Shown here: one piece after another, positions 44,808 through 54,894 of the stretch
Layout of the letters: the number at the start of each line of letters is the position of its first letter
Numbering within the stretch: position 1 is the first letter of the stretch
Assembly (NCBI GenBank): GCA_021234155.1
Contig: JAJEKV010000002.1
Location: forward strand, 32,353,645-32,417,644
Direction: 5' to 3'
DNA: 64,000 nt
DNA from: Isoetes taiwanensis
Lineage: Eukaryota; Streptophyta; Lycopodiopsida; Isoetales; Isoetaceae
The notes under the pieces: model-generated
Seen by the model: only the letters and a program-made list of their open reading frames with translations
Databases searched by the model: none
Told to the model about the DNA's origin: nothing
Position numbers and translations under genes: made by a program

Positions 44808-45041
44808 GAACCATGCTGTAAACTGAAATATCATTATAGTGAGTGTTGTAAACTGAAATATCATTATAGTGAGACGCCCGGATGGGCATTCATAGAACCA
44901 TGTTGTAAACTGAAATATCATTATAGTGAGACGCCCGGATGGGCATTCATAGAACCATGTTGTAAACTGAAATATCATAATAGTGAGACGCCCGGATGGG
45001 CATTCATTTCTCTTTGTCTACTTCTCCTACTGGTTTTGAGA
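44808..45041. repeat. Amplified tail repeats (~57 bp) of unit 3
   Basis: Four partial or full copies of GAACCATGTTGTAAACTGAA followed by ATATCATTATAGTGAGACGC and CCGGATGGGCATTCAT, ending with the common TGGTTTTGAGA tail. Confidence 0.9.
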
Positions 45042-45595
45042 ATGAAAGGTATCAAGTCTTGTCTATTGCTAGGGCTGTGTCATCCAATGAACATCTATCA
45101 GTCTTAATCAGAAATGTAGTAAAAAACCAGACTTAAAGTAGAGAATATGCTGAGGACAGAAGTTGAGCAGAGGAAAGTTAGAATATGAGGAAGCTAGTGA
45201 AATACTCTTTGCTGGGGGAAAAGGACGAGTAGGTCCTTGTTTTTATTGTAATGCTGAAGGCCACATTAAAGCTAATTGTCCTATATCAAAAACCAATAAA
45301 TGCTTTAATTGTCAAGGATTTGGACATGTTGCTGCAAACTGTTCCAGCCCCAAGGATCAAGACAGGAACAGAGGTGCAGCTGGTAGAGGCAGGGGATACA
45401 ATGCAAGAGAAACTAACTCTAGAGCAAGAGGAAATTTCAGAAACAAAGGGAGGGGAAGACCAACTAGCGTAAACATAACTAGAGAAGCAAATGAAGAAGA
45501 ACCTGAGGAAGAAATGGACGAGAATAAGAATAAGAATAGGTTTTTATCATCCACTGAGACCAATCGGCCTATGAGAATGCGAAGGTAATAATTTC
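45042..45595 (+). pseudogene. Copia gag, C-terminal part with zinc knuckles
   Basis: The frame resumes after the array as RYQVLSIARAVSSNEHLSVL, then frameshifts near 45115-45180. It shows two CCHC knuckles (CFYCNAEGHIKANC, CFNCQGFGHVAANC) and an Arg/Gly-rich tail. A SINE-like insert at 45540-45580 interrupts it after MDEN. Confidence 0.9.
45528..45582 (-). mobile_element. Tiny SINE-like insert with GAGAAT target duplication
   Basis: Between two GAGAAT copies lie AAGAATAAGAATAGG, a T run, ATCATCCACTGAGACC and CCTAT. Removing it restores DENAKVIISKTLSVSE, matching the related copy at 57100-57180. It is only about 50 bp. Confidence 0.75.
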
Positions 45596-45639
45596 AAAAA
45601 CACTCTCAGTTTCTGAAAATGGTTCTAAGAATGATGACA

Positions 45640-45770
45640 ATCTATTTGTCATAGACAGTGGAGCTGAAAGAAGCGTGATTAAATCCAAATGCAGATTAAA
45701 GGAGAAGACTAGCAGAATTTCCAGTTTTATTTCAATGGGAGATGGTAAGAGAAGGTTGTAGAAGAAGGCC
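45640..45770 (+). pseudogene. Copia protease remnant
   Basis: DNLFVIDSGAERSVIKSKC carries the Asp-Ser-Gly active site. The frame is lost after GDGKR, close to 45755. The protease normally cuts the gag-pol polyprotein. Confidence 0.8.
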
Positions 45771-45772
45771 TT

Positions 45773-47211
45773 TTGGAGCTTTATGATTTGGAAGGGAAAA
45801 TTGTTATGCTTGACAAAGTGTTTTGTGTGCCTAATATAGTAAAAATTCTCATTTCTGTTACACAGTTGGTAGATCTTGGATATCAAGTGACCTTTGAAAG
45901 GTTATTTTGTAAGGTTATGATGGATAATAAAATCAAATTTCTTGGGAAAAGAATTGGCAAGCTTTTTGGCTTTTATAATGATATGGCAGAGTCAATTAAT
46001 TCTGTAATGATACCTACATTACAAACATGGCATGAGAGACTTGGGCACACTCATGCAAACAATATAAACTACATGATTAAAAGAGGAATGATTATAGGGG
46101 AAGAAAGCAAAGAAGGAAATTTTCAATGCAAAGGTTGTTTGCTGGGAAAAAACAGCAGGTTACCATTTCCAAAACATGCAAAAAGAGCAAGAGAAATTCT
46201 GGAAATCGTTCATAGTGACCTTTGTGGACCTTTAAATGTAAGGAGCATACATGGGAAAAGGTATTTCATTACTTTCACAGATGATTTGACCAGAAAAACT
46301 AAATGCTACACTCTAAGGAGCAAAGACCAAGCTTTTGAAGCATTCAAGATATTTCAAGCTGAAGCTGAAAGACAAACTGGTAAGCAAATTAAATGTTTGA
46401 GAACTGACAGGGGAGATGAATTCATTTCTTACAGGTTCAACAGATATTGTCAACAACTTGGAATCAAAAGACAACTTACTTGTGCACATACACCCCAACA
46501 AAATGGAGTAGCAGAAAGAAAGAACAGGGCACTGCTTAATGCAGTGAGGTCTATGCTCAAACATGCTGGATTGCCCAATTTTCTATGGGAAGAAGCACTC
46601 AAATCTGCTGCCAACATTCAAAACAAATTACCTACAAGGAGTACAAATGGGGAAGCACCTGATAAATTATGGTATGGTACTGAACCATCTTTTGATCAAT
46701 ACAAAGTGTATGGTTGTGCAGCCTATGCCCATATTCCAGAAGAGACTAGGAAGAAATTAGATGATAGGGCCTGTCTATGTTATCTCATAGGCTATATGAT
46801 GAAAGTTCAAAAGGATATAAGTTATATGAACCTGTCAAGAGGAAAATTATACTAAGCAGAGATGTTACCTTTGATGAGCATGCTCTTTATAAATACAGAG
46901 AAATGAAAAAACAGAAAGAAATAGTGAATTCAAAGGTTAATGAGTGTACAAAGTCAGTTAGTTTTGATGAGGACAAGTTTGAAAATATGACTGATACAGA
47001 GCAAGAAAATGAGCAGAATAATAATGTGGAGAATGACATGGATGAGGAAATTCAGCCTAATGTGAACCATGGCAATGATATTGCAAAAACTAGAAAAAGG
47101 CAAACAGAAGCAGAAAAACTCAGAAATGATATGCAAATTGATGCAAATAAATATGGCCTAAATGATGAAGGGAAAAGCAAGAGGCTTGCTGAGGAACCTG
47201 AATTGGAATAA
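45773..47211 (+). pseudogene. Copia integrase
   Basis: The frame 45773-46855 has the HHCC zinc site (WHERLGHTHANNINYM, CKGCLLGK) and the DDE core: VHSDLCGP, RTDRGDEF and QQNGVAERKNR. It then continues with LCYLIGY and, after a frameshift near 46780, with SKGYKLYEPVKRKIILSRDV and an acidic stretch to 47211, where a TAA precedes ILAILEPNVP. The enzyme would insert the cDNA; frame breaks disable this copy. Confidence 0.92.
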
Positions 47212-47292
47212 ATTTTGGCTATTTTAGAGCCAAATGTACCTTCTTCTTATGAAGAGTTGATGGCTGCTAGAGACTCATTACATTGGAAGAAA

Positions 47293-47387
47293 GCTATGAA
47301 TAGAATAGAATAGATTTTTTAACGTCCACGGAGACCAATAGGTCATGGGACCCATACAATGGGCTAGTACAATCATTACTACTAGGA
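47293..47387 (-). mobile_element. SINE-like insert in copia pol (ATGAA duplication)
   Basis: ATGAA precedes and follows an insert of (TAGAA)n, TTTTTT, AACGTCCACGGAGACC and GGTCATGGGACCC. Removing it restores LHWKKAMKKQEELYAFQRT. Same family as the insert at 45528. Confidence 0.7.
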
Positions 47388-48894
47388 TGAAAAAACAAGA
47401 AGAATTGTATGCCTTCCAAAGAACTCAAACATATGATCTAGTTAAGAGACACAGTGGGAAGAATATTGTTAAAAATAAATGGATATTCAAGCTTAAACCT
47501 GACTCTGATGGAAAGGGGCAGAAATACAAAGCTAGATTGGTAGCAAAAGGGTTCTCTCAAAAGAAAGGACTAGATTATGATGAGACCTTTGCACCAATAG
47601 TTAAATTAGCAAGCTTGAGGATGCTATTAGCAGTTGCAAATGCAAAAAATCTTGACATACATCACATGGATGTAAGCACTGCCTTTTAAATGCCAAATTG
47701 GATGAAGAAATTTTTATAGAGCAGCCACAAGGGTTTGAAGTTGGAAACAACTTGGTTTGGAAATTAAATAGGGCTGTCTATGGTCTTAAGCAAGCACCTA
47801 GACAATGGTACATTTGTATGGATGAATATCTAAGAACAGGTGGATTTAACAAATTGCAAAGTGATGGAAATATCTATATTCTTAGACAAGACAGCAGATA
47901 TTGCATCATTGCACTATATGTGGATGATAGCATTATGATTTCCAACTCAATGGAATGTTTGGATTATAGCAAAAATATGTTGAAGCACAAGTTTAAAATG
48001 ACTGATTTAGGTGAATTAAAAAGGTTCTTGGGGATTGAAGTATACAGGGACAGGGAAAACAAGAAAGTTATACTCACACAGACATCAAACATTCAAAGTA
48101 TTTTGGAAAGGTTTGGAATGAGTGACTGTAAAACAGTTAATACTCCTTTGGTGCCTGGTCATGCCTTATCCGAGGACATGTGTCCTAAAACTATTTCAGA
48201 AATAAAAGAAATGGAGGAGACACCATATAGAGAATTATTGGGTTGTTTACTACACATTAGTAATTGTACACGCCCTGATATTGCTTTCTCTGTCAGTTTG
48301 CTAAGTAGGTACACAAGCAATCCAGGGAAACAACATTGGATAGCAGCAAAAAGAATCTTGAGATTCCTTAAAGGAACTCAAGATCAAGGCATAGGTTATT
48401 CAAATAATGACCTAATACTTAAAGGATATTGTGATGCAGATTGGGGCTCTGATTTAGACAGTAGGAAATCGACATCAGGGTTCTCATTAATACTTGGTGG
48501 AGCAGCCATAATATGGAAGTCAAAGAAGCAATCTAGTACTGCTATGTCTTCAGCTGAAGCTGAATATGCAGCTACCACACTTGCTGCAAAAGAGGTTGTT
48601 TGGGCCAGAAGATTGTTAAATGAGCTAGGCATAATGCAAGGAAGTGCCACCATTTTATTATGTGACAGCCAAAGTTGTATTGCCATTACAAGAAATCTTG
48701 TTTTGCATCAAAGGACCAAACACATTGAATTGCATACGCACTTTATCAGGGAAATTGTTGCTAAGAAACAGGTGTCAGTGGAATACATAGGCACTCAAGA
48801 TCAAGCTGCAGATATCTTCACAAAAGCTCTCACACATATCAAGTTCAGAAAATTTAAAGAAATACTTGGTGTTACAGGGCTTAACAATTTCTGA
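47388..48894 (+). pseudogene. Copia reverse transcriptase-RNase H, one frameshift
   Basis: The frame up to 47689 reads YKARLVAKGFSQKKGLDY, and ends HHMDVSTAF. A one-base loss shifts to the 47698-48894 frame: QPQGFEVGNNLVWKLNRAVY, YGLKQAPRQW, the catalytic IIALYVDDSIMIS, and LGELKRFLGIEVY. RNase H shows YCDADWGSDLDSRKSTSGF, SSAEAEYAA, LCDSQSC and RTKHIELHTHFIRE. It ends ADIFTKALTH. Apart from the frameshift, motifs are intact, so this copy is old but not ancient. Confidence 0.93.
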
Positions 48895-48951
48895 CAGAAA
48901 TCCAGCAAATTCTCTATATGTTATTCAGTTAACCAAGTCAGAGAACATTAT

Positions 48952-48963
48952 CTGATGGGGGAA
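48952..48963 (+). promoter_or_regulatory. Polypurine tract region of copia
   Basis: CTGATGGGGGAA lies immediately before the 3' LTR (TGTTGTATGG). Confidence 0.8.
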
Positions 48964-49039
48964 TGTTGTATGGTGGTCAGAAAAATATTCTCTAAGATCA
49001 TTGTGATCACTAAAGTTGGATCCTGTGCTAGGTTTTATA

Positions 49040-49594
49040 CATTAGAGGTAATTTGAGATCTCCTTTTGCCCCCATAAGAATCCTCCAATAGAATGAGTAC
49101 TCTACATCAAACTGCAATTAATGCAGCATTAACAACTTCATTGCTGTCGTTTTTTCCCTATAACTTTTGATCTACTCATGAAAATGCTGCGGCGTTTGTT
49201 GCATTAGATGCAGAATGAAAAGATCTTTCAAGTGATATATGGTTATGATGTATGTCAATACAAGCCATATGTGTTAACCTTAAAAAATATGGTTTTTTGC
49301 TCTTTTCTTATATATTTACATCCCAAAAGATATAACAATGGGTTGTCATTAGAAAGATCTTGAGGAGACGAATCCATTGCCACAAATAGTGTTCGAATCG
49401 GAGTTTTCGATCAAAAGTTATAGTAGAAAAATGACACTGCAAAAGTTAGTTAGAACTGCATTAATTACTGCTGCCACATAATACTGGAATAAAATACACT
49501 GGAGCTCTTCTCTTATTGGACAGTTTAAAAAGCTGATGTGGCTTTTTAAGCATCCCTTAATGGGACAAAACGAGATCTCAAATTACCTCTAATG
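49040..49594. mobile_element. 555-bp MITE with 23-bp perfect TIRs
   Basis: CATTAGAGGTAATTTGAGAT plus CTC at the left and its exact inverted complement at the right. Compared with the intact 5' LTR (TTTTATACCTAAG), the flanks TTTTATA and CCTAAG rejoin exactly, so no target duplication is visible. AT-rich, no ORF. Confidence 0.85.
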
Positions 49595-50061
49595 CCTAAG
49601 TTATGGAAAACACTTGTATCATCTGTGAACCATATGTGCATGGTTGATATAATATCTTAACCTAATGGTTCATAGGTTAAGGTTAACTATTATATTTGGA
49701 GGGAAAGACCATTACTATTTAAATCAGCAAATAAGAGTGAAACAAATTGGTTCATAAGCTCGGCGGTGGCAAAACCGCCGGGGCTTGTGGATCTCGGTTG
49801 CTTAACCGCCGGATCCTTCAGATTATATAAGCTAAAGCTAAGATCTAACTCTGTGTGAGCCGGATCTAGCAGAAATGTATTGAAACAAGTATGGTCAAAG
49901 AAGCTACAGTGTTCGGGTCAATCCCAAAGCTACAGTAGAATTTGATATTTGATTTCAATGGTTAACTGGAATTTTGAGTTGTGAAGTTAAGACTTTGAGT
50001 TGTGAAATAGTCTTAAAACTTATTGTCTTAGATCAAGTTGTTTCTTTGATAGTGGTTTCTT

Positions 50062-50946
50062 CCGGATTGGGGGTTTTCTTGGCAGCCTGAACGGATTGCT
50101 TTGGGGTTGTGGCAGCATCAACGGATTGCTTCAGCGCCTGAGGGTGCCTGGGCACCTGCCTGAGCCTCTCCTGGCAGTGATGGATGGCGCCTAGGCCCTG
50201 GCAGTGATGGATGGCGTCTGGAGGCGGACCTCGGTGCTTGCCTGAGCACCAGTGCATGCCTGAGCGAGGAGCGCCTGCGAGCATGCTTGTGAGCGCTGGA
50301 GCACACGATGGACAGGGGTGCTGGCGCCTTGGCGCAGGGCTGGAGGATGCACCTCCTCCGAGCGACTTCTCTGAGCGTTTTCCCTGAGCGCCGCCTTCCC
50401 TGAGCGCCTGGACTTCTGGCGCTTGGGCTTATTGGATGCGTTGGTTTTCAGCTTCAGCGGTGCCCTCACGGTCACCGCCTTTCTGCAGATCGTTGCTATG
50501 GGGGTTTTGGGACTCTACCTGTTTCTGGGGCAGCTCTTATGGTCTAGTGGTTTGATCGAGTTACTCCAGGGGGTCGGCACCAGGATCTCTGCATCAGCAT
50601 CTATTTGCCCTGGTTTCAGTGAGAGGATGGAGGTTTAGCGCGTGCATGAGTCCGCACCAGTACTCGGCACCTAGCTGTGAAGAGGTTACGGTTCGGGGGC
50701 GTTTGTTGAAGTTCTGTTTGTTGGAGGTATGCTTGTTGCTTTTTGCAGCAACATAGCTTTTTGGATCTGTGGTCATCATGGCAACGGTTTTTCCCCAGTG
50801 GGGTTTTTTAATCCGGGCCATGGTGCTCACGGGCTTCGGCCCATGCAATGTATTTTTGTTTTCTTTGTACTTGTGGTCGCATGTCCTTCGTGACGCTGCC
50901 TTTGTGGTGCGACGTAAAAATATACTTCCTTCCTTCCTTCCTTCCT
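50062..50946 (+). mobile_element. GC-rich retroposon with (CTTC)n tail in the 3' LTR
   Basis: Absent from the 5' LTR. It starts near CCGGATTGGGGG and ends in CTTCCTTCCTTCCTTCC before TTATTGG resumes the LTR. The left part has GCCTGAG-rich repeats and TGGCAGTGATGGATGGCG twice. The right part contains CGGGCTTCGGCCCATGCAAT, recalling LINE 3' regions. It may be a truncated non-LTR element or a SINE relative. No complete ORF. Confidence 0.7.
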
Positions 50947-50976
50947 TATTGGATTACTATACATCTTGATCTAACA

Positions 50977-53943
50977 ACACATTTGTCCATATCACTCTTC
51001 TTAATAGCACGTTTGTCCATTGTTAGCATATCTGGTGTGCACAACTTTTAATGGTGGTGATTGCCAGGCTACGTAAGAGTGTATATGAGTTTTTGAAATC
51101 CAATAGGCCATGTGTCCATGTTAGTAGTCAATACCATGATAATGGAGGGGATATCCGTTGTATGTGTTCAAGACAGTAACAATGTCAGTATGTAGATGTG
51201 GCGTACATAGAATGTGTGTCAATATCGACTCTTGATTTATGTAGGGGTATGTGTCAATGCCTTTAAACCTAATGCAAGGCATCAAGATACAGGGAATAAT
51301 CACATGTATCAATTGTTAAGGATGCCTTTATTTCAAATCATATTTCCATTGTTCCAATATTCTTATGTTATGTGATACATATATCAATGGGGTTTCTAGA
51401 GAATAATGTGTCGAGCAGTGTTAGATGATTAGTAGTTGTTTGTGTTACTTGGCACAGTAATAACAGAGAGAAGCGATACATATACCATTGGAGTTTCTAG
51501 GGGAATAATGTGTCGAGCAATGTTAGATGCTTAGTAGTTGTTTATATTACTTGGCACAATAATAACAGAGTGAAGCAATTTATATCACATCCTTGAAACA
51601 TGAGCGAGCACATTGTAATATTGGAGATTTGTTTGTCCAAAGCCATAATTGGTGTTCATTTACTTGGCAATTTAAATTATAGTCTTAAGTTGTTACATCC
51701 TTGGTACTACTTGAGCAATTGTTCACTTTTTAGACTGGCTTCCTTCATTTGATTACTTTACATTCATCGAACATCTCGCCTGCACAATAGTCTAAAATCG
51801 TTGGGATGGTGCAAGTGATAGGCCTTAGCTCCTTGTAAACTTCCTTGCAAAGCATTGTGATGTGTGTTGAAGTATATAGCTATGCATCAGCACGATTTTA
51901 TCAGACATGCATTGGTAGCATTTGAAGCCTCATGTGCAAAACATGCAACTTTCTTCTACAAAACTACACTTTTGCAGTGTGATTCCGTAATAGAAAACCT
52001 ATTTTTGTAAATAAATGTGGTTTAAATAGGAACTTTGTACAACACAAGAGGGCAAAATCAAGATGGAGCCACTTGATTCTTCATATGGTTGGGGCCTTCA
52101 AACTATAGTAGAGCTCAATATCATGGGTTGTACTCCTGATCTTTTGGTATCAGCAACAGGTCATGTCCTGACGTCATACACACACAACATTTTAAAATCC
52201 ATTTCCAAAGCAAATTTATTCCATTTTTAGTGGTTTATATTATACATTATCTGCACCACATACATAATACTTTCTTGATTTTTGCTCAATCTATACCTAA
52301 ATACGAAATGTCCTTACCACAAATCATTGACAATCAGTGATGCAATAGGAATGGTTGCATCAAAATGTGATTAATATCTGCAAATAGACACACCTTGATC
52401 ACTTAGCCTGGAATTTATAGCTCCATTGCAGAAGTTGTCCAACAGCATGCGATTTTATAAGGCTACATATTTCGTGGGATTTAAAGCCTTTAAATTTCTG
52501 GCATACCCCATATTCATAAAAAATAAAGATACATAAAACAAAAGATGATATTCTCAAACTGTGAATGCATATAGAAAGATGCGTAGAAAATTTGTTCAAA
52601 CAACCAATCAATGGTTACAAAACACTAATCGTTAGAATATTTGAATTGAGACGACCTTCTAACCTGACTTTTTACCTGCAGTCTAGCCAATTGTCCTTCC
52701 AGAGTTGACTTAATCACATGACTGCCAGAGAAGAAAAACTTTCTGCCAATGCCCAAGCTAGATAAGATCGTTTGGGAATAAGTATTGTTGCTATATCCTA
52801 TCTCCATGGCACATATTAATAGCAATTGATCAATAAAGAAATCCCCGAGTTCAGGGCTTTGCTCGTATGCCATTGAGGCAAACTCACTTTGTGGAAGTAA
52901 TCTTCAATAGCCAAAATGGAAATGCTGCAGAGAATGTAACATAACAACGTTCTAGTGTGCTCCACCATATCCAACTTCGCATATCCAAATAGTATTGCTA
53001 ATGTGCACTATAAATCCAACTCGACATATCCAAAACATTTGCACCATAAATCTAACTCCACACTAATTTGCACCATAAACACAAATAATAGAAGCTAATC
53101 CATCCTATGTTACTCTTTATGGCCAATTTAATTGTAATCTGTTATTTCTACATCCGAACTCCACATATGCCTAAAGGAGGAGAAAATCACAAAAAATAGC
53201 TCCCCAAGCTTCAACCATGTCTCACTGCAAGAAACCCTAAACATTAAATGCTATGCTGCCAAAAATACGTGCTCACAAATATTTTAAAGTTAGAAAGGTT
53301 TCAGTGCTTACAAAGGCTTCCAACAGTGAATTAGAGGATTGTTACAGTCGGATTTGCTGTGCCGATATACACAAACTTAAAATTAAGCGCCAGAATGTGC
53401 CTTATGTTTGCAGCTTCGATATGCCATAGATGCATCAAAAGCTTCAAGAAGCTCTACTGCATTCCAAGCCAAGAACCTCAAGCCTGATAAACAAGACATC
53501 TCCCATTTTTCGAACTAATAAAATTAGCTGCCTCATTCAACGTAGTAACCACCACGTCTTTCCATAAATTTCCGTGCTCTTTTCGCAAGCAAGAACAATT
53601 CCCTTTGCAAAACTTGATCTGTTGGTAAGGAAAAAGATGAAATCGATTAGCAAAACTTCACAAATGAAGCAGAAGCTAAAATGTAAATATGTTAACTGTA
53701 TCTCACTTACCTCAAAAAAATAACGCACTGCTTGAAACAATCAATGAGAATAGAGGAACCTGCATATTTTGTCATATCCCATAATGAATTCAAACATAAA
53801 GAAAGAGAGCATATTCGTTGTATGAATGCTACATACTACCCAGAATGTCTTGATATGTTTGCAGATCTGAGAATCCTATTTTGGAGCCAACAACTGATAT
53901 CAACAAAAGAGCATGTCTCATAGAAAGAAAAACAATGAGGAAG
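50977..53943. other. No confirmed gene
   Basis: AT-rich spacer. The minus-strand frame at 52625-52873 (MAYEQSPELGDFFIDQLLLI, then SSLGIGRKFFFSG) looks protein-like but is unrecognised. Another at about 53541-53610 (LQRELFLLAKRARKFMERRG) could be an exon end. They could be exons of one diverged minus-strand gene. Confidence 0.35.
51374..51576. repeat. Tandem duplication of a 101-bp unit
   Basis: GATACATATA...TTTCTAG...GTGTCGAGCA...GAAGC occurs at 51374-51474 and again from 51475, with scattered differences. Confidence 0.9.
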
Positions 53944-54172
53944 TGTTAGAATATTGAATATTGGATTTGTAGAATATGATAAACATGCATTAGATTGCAT
54001 GCATGTACATGCACATGCGCATGCACGCATGTGATTGCATGCACAACACTTGTATAGTATGCATGTGCATTAAGATTTATTCATTGTATATATATTGGAT
54101 GTGAATAAAGGAGAAAATGTCTTGGTTTGGTGAAAGATCTTGTTTGTTGTCCTCCTTTACCTATTCTCAACA
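53944..54172 (+). repeat. LTR of the TR-GAG element, left
   Basis: TGTTAGAATATTG...TTCTCAACA. It includes alternating CATG/ATGC runs at 53988-54050, TATATATA near 54089 and AATAAA near 54105. Confidence 0.95.
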
Positions 54173-54184
54173 TGGTATCAGAGC
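54173..54184 (+). promoter_or_regulatory. Primer binding site of the TR-GAG element
   Basis: TGGTATCAGAGC directly after the LTR terminal CA. Confidence 0.95.
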
Positions 54185-54204
54185 TGTAGGTTGATCTTGC
54201 CTCG

Positions 54205-54747
54205 TTGTTCGAGATGTCTAAGTTTATGAAGATTGAGTCCACGCTAAAGCCTTTTGATGGAACGCATTGGCATTCTTGGAAGTTTCGAGTGAAGGGTTTG
54301 TTGGAAGCCGATGACTGTTGGTCTGTGATAGGAGAGTCTAAACCACAAACTCTGACAGATGATTGGAAGGAGAAAGATCGAAGGGCGATAGCATTTCTTC
54401 TAAATGTTATCACTGATGGTGTATTAATGCAGTTACCAGGAAGTAGTTCTATATCTTCATCATCTTCACCAACTTCTTTCACATCTGCGCATGACCTTTG
54501 GGAGGCATTAGAAGCAAAGTATGGCCAATTAACCTCTGCAGAGCTTGCTGCTTTAGAGGCAAAGTTAGATACTTTGAAGTATACGGAAGGAGAAGACGTG
54601 GAAAAACTCATTGTAGCTTTCAATGAGATATTTGCAAAGTTTGCTGCTGCAGGCCAAGCTAAGACCCAGGAGGCTCAAGTTATAGCTTTCACAAAAGCTT
54701 TTCCTCAAAGACTTGATCCTGATTATCTCTGTAAGGACACTTTATAA
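54205..54747 (+). CDS. Copia-type Gag (UBN2/RVT-gag-like), 180 aa
   Basis: An intact frame starts MSKFMKIESTLKPFDGTHWH. It has the copia gag pattern: FDGTHWHSWKFRVKGLLEAD, DLWEALEAKYGQLTSAELAA, LDTLKYTEGEDVEKLIVAFN and AFTKAFPQRLDP. The zinc knuckle found in full-length gag is missing, since the internal deletion begins after YLCKDTL. The protein may still form particles. No defect is visible in the remaining part. Confidence 0.9.
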   Translation: MFEMSKFMKIESTLKPFDGTHWHSWKFRVKGLLEADDCWSVIGESKPQTLTDDWKEKDRRAIAFLLNVITDGVLMQLPGSSSISSSSSPTSFTSAHDLWEALEAKYGQLTSAELAALEAKLDTLKYTEGEDVEKLIVAFNEIFAKFAAAGQAKTQEAQVIAFTKAFPQRLDPDYLCKDTL

Positions 54748-54894
54748 AGGTAATTTTGTAGAAGCGAAAGATTAAGTTGGAGTTTGTACGTACTGAAACA
54801 CAGGTTGCAGATATATTTACCAAACCATTGCGGCGTGCTCGTTTTGAAGAATTACGCCATATTTTGAAAGTTCAAGTGTTGGCATGAGGGGGAG

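Larger units (their letters stand above)
39644..45041 (+). mobile_element. Head-to-tail array of three tyrosine-recombinase element units
   Basis: Unit 1 is 39644-41514, unit 2 is 41515-43400 and unit 3 is 43401-45041. Every unit starts AATGAGATTTATCTTCG and ends CTACTGGTTTTGAGA. Units 1 and 2 (1871 and 1886 bp) are nearly identical and encode a gag-like ORF and a tyrosine recombinase. Unit 3 shares only about 196 bp at the head and about 85 bp at the tail. The array interrupts copia gag between VVI and RYQV codons with no clear target duplication, as expected for tyrosine-recombinase integration (DIRS, Ngaro, Crypton types). No reverse transcriptase is present, so these could be Crypton-like elements or RT-deleted DIRS/Ngaro derivatives. 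Confidence 0.85.
38508..50976 (+). mobile_element. Ty1/copia retrotransposon with nested insertions
   Basis: 5' LTR 38508-39080, PBS 39086-39097, gag, protease, integrase, RT-RNase H, purine tract at about 48957-48963, 3' LTR 48964-50976. The LTRs differ at roughly 13 or 14 places over 573 bp once insertions are removed. CACATTT lies before the 5' LTR (38501-38507) and one base after the 3' LTR (50978-50984), a probable target duplication with small erosion. Inserts are a 5.4-kb tyrosine-recombinase array, two SINE-like fragments, a MITE and a retroposon. The native length is about 5.5 kb. Confidence 0.92.
48964..50976 (+). repeat. Copia 3' LTR, split by two insertions
   Basis: Matches the 5' LTR from TGTTGTA to CTAACA when 49040-49594 and about 50062-50946 are removed. 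Confidence 0.92.

Noticed and set aside
39644-45041. Split direct repeats proving a Ngaro/DIRS retrotransposon
   Set aside because: Tandem units with shared ends could mimic them, but there is no RT or RNase H anywhere in the 5.4 kb.
52625-52873. Host gene exon
   Set aside because: Looks protein-like, but no family, no clear splice partners. Left as a note in the region entry.
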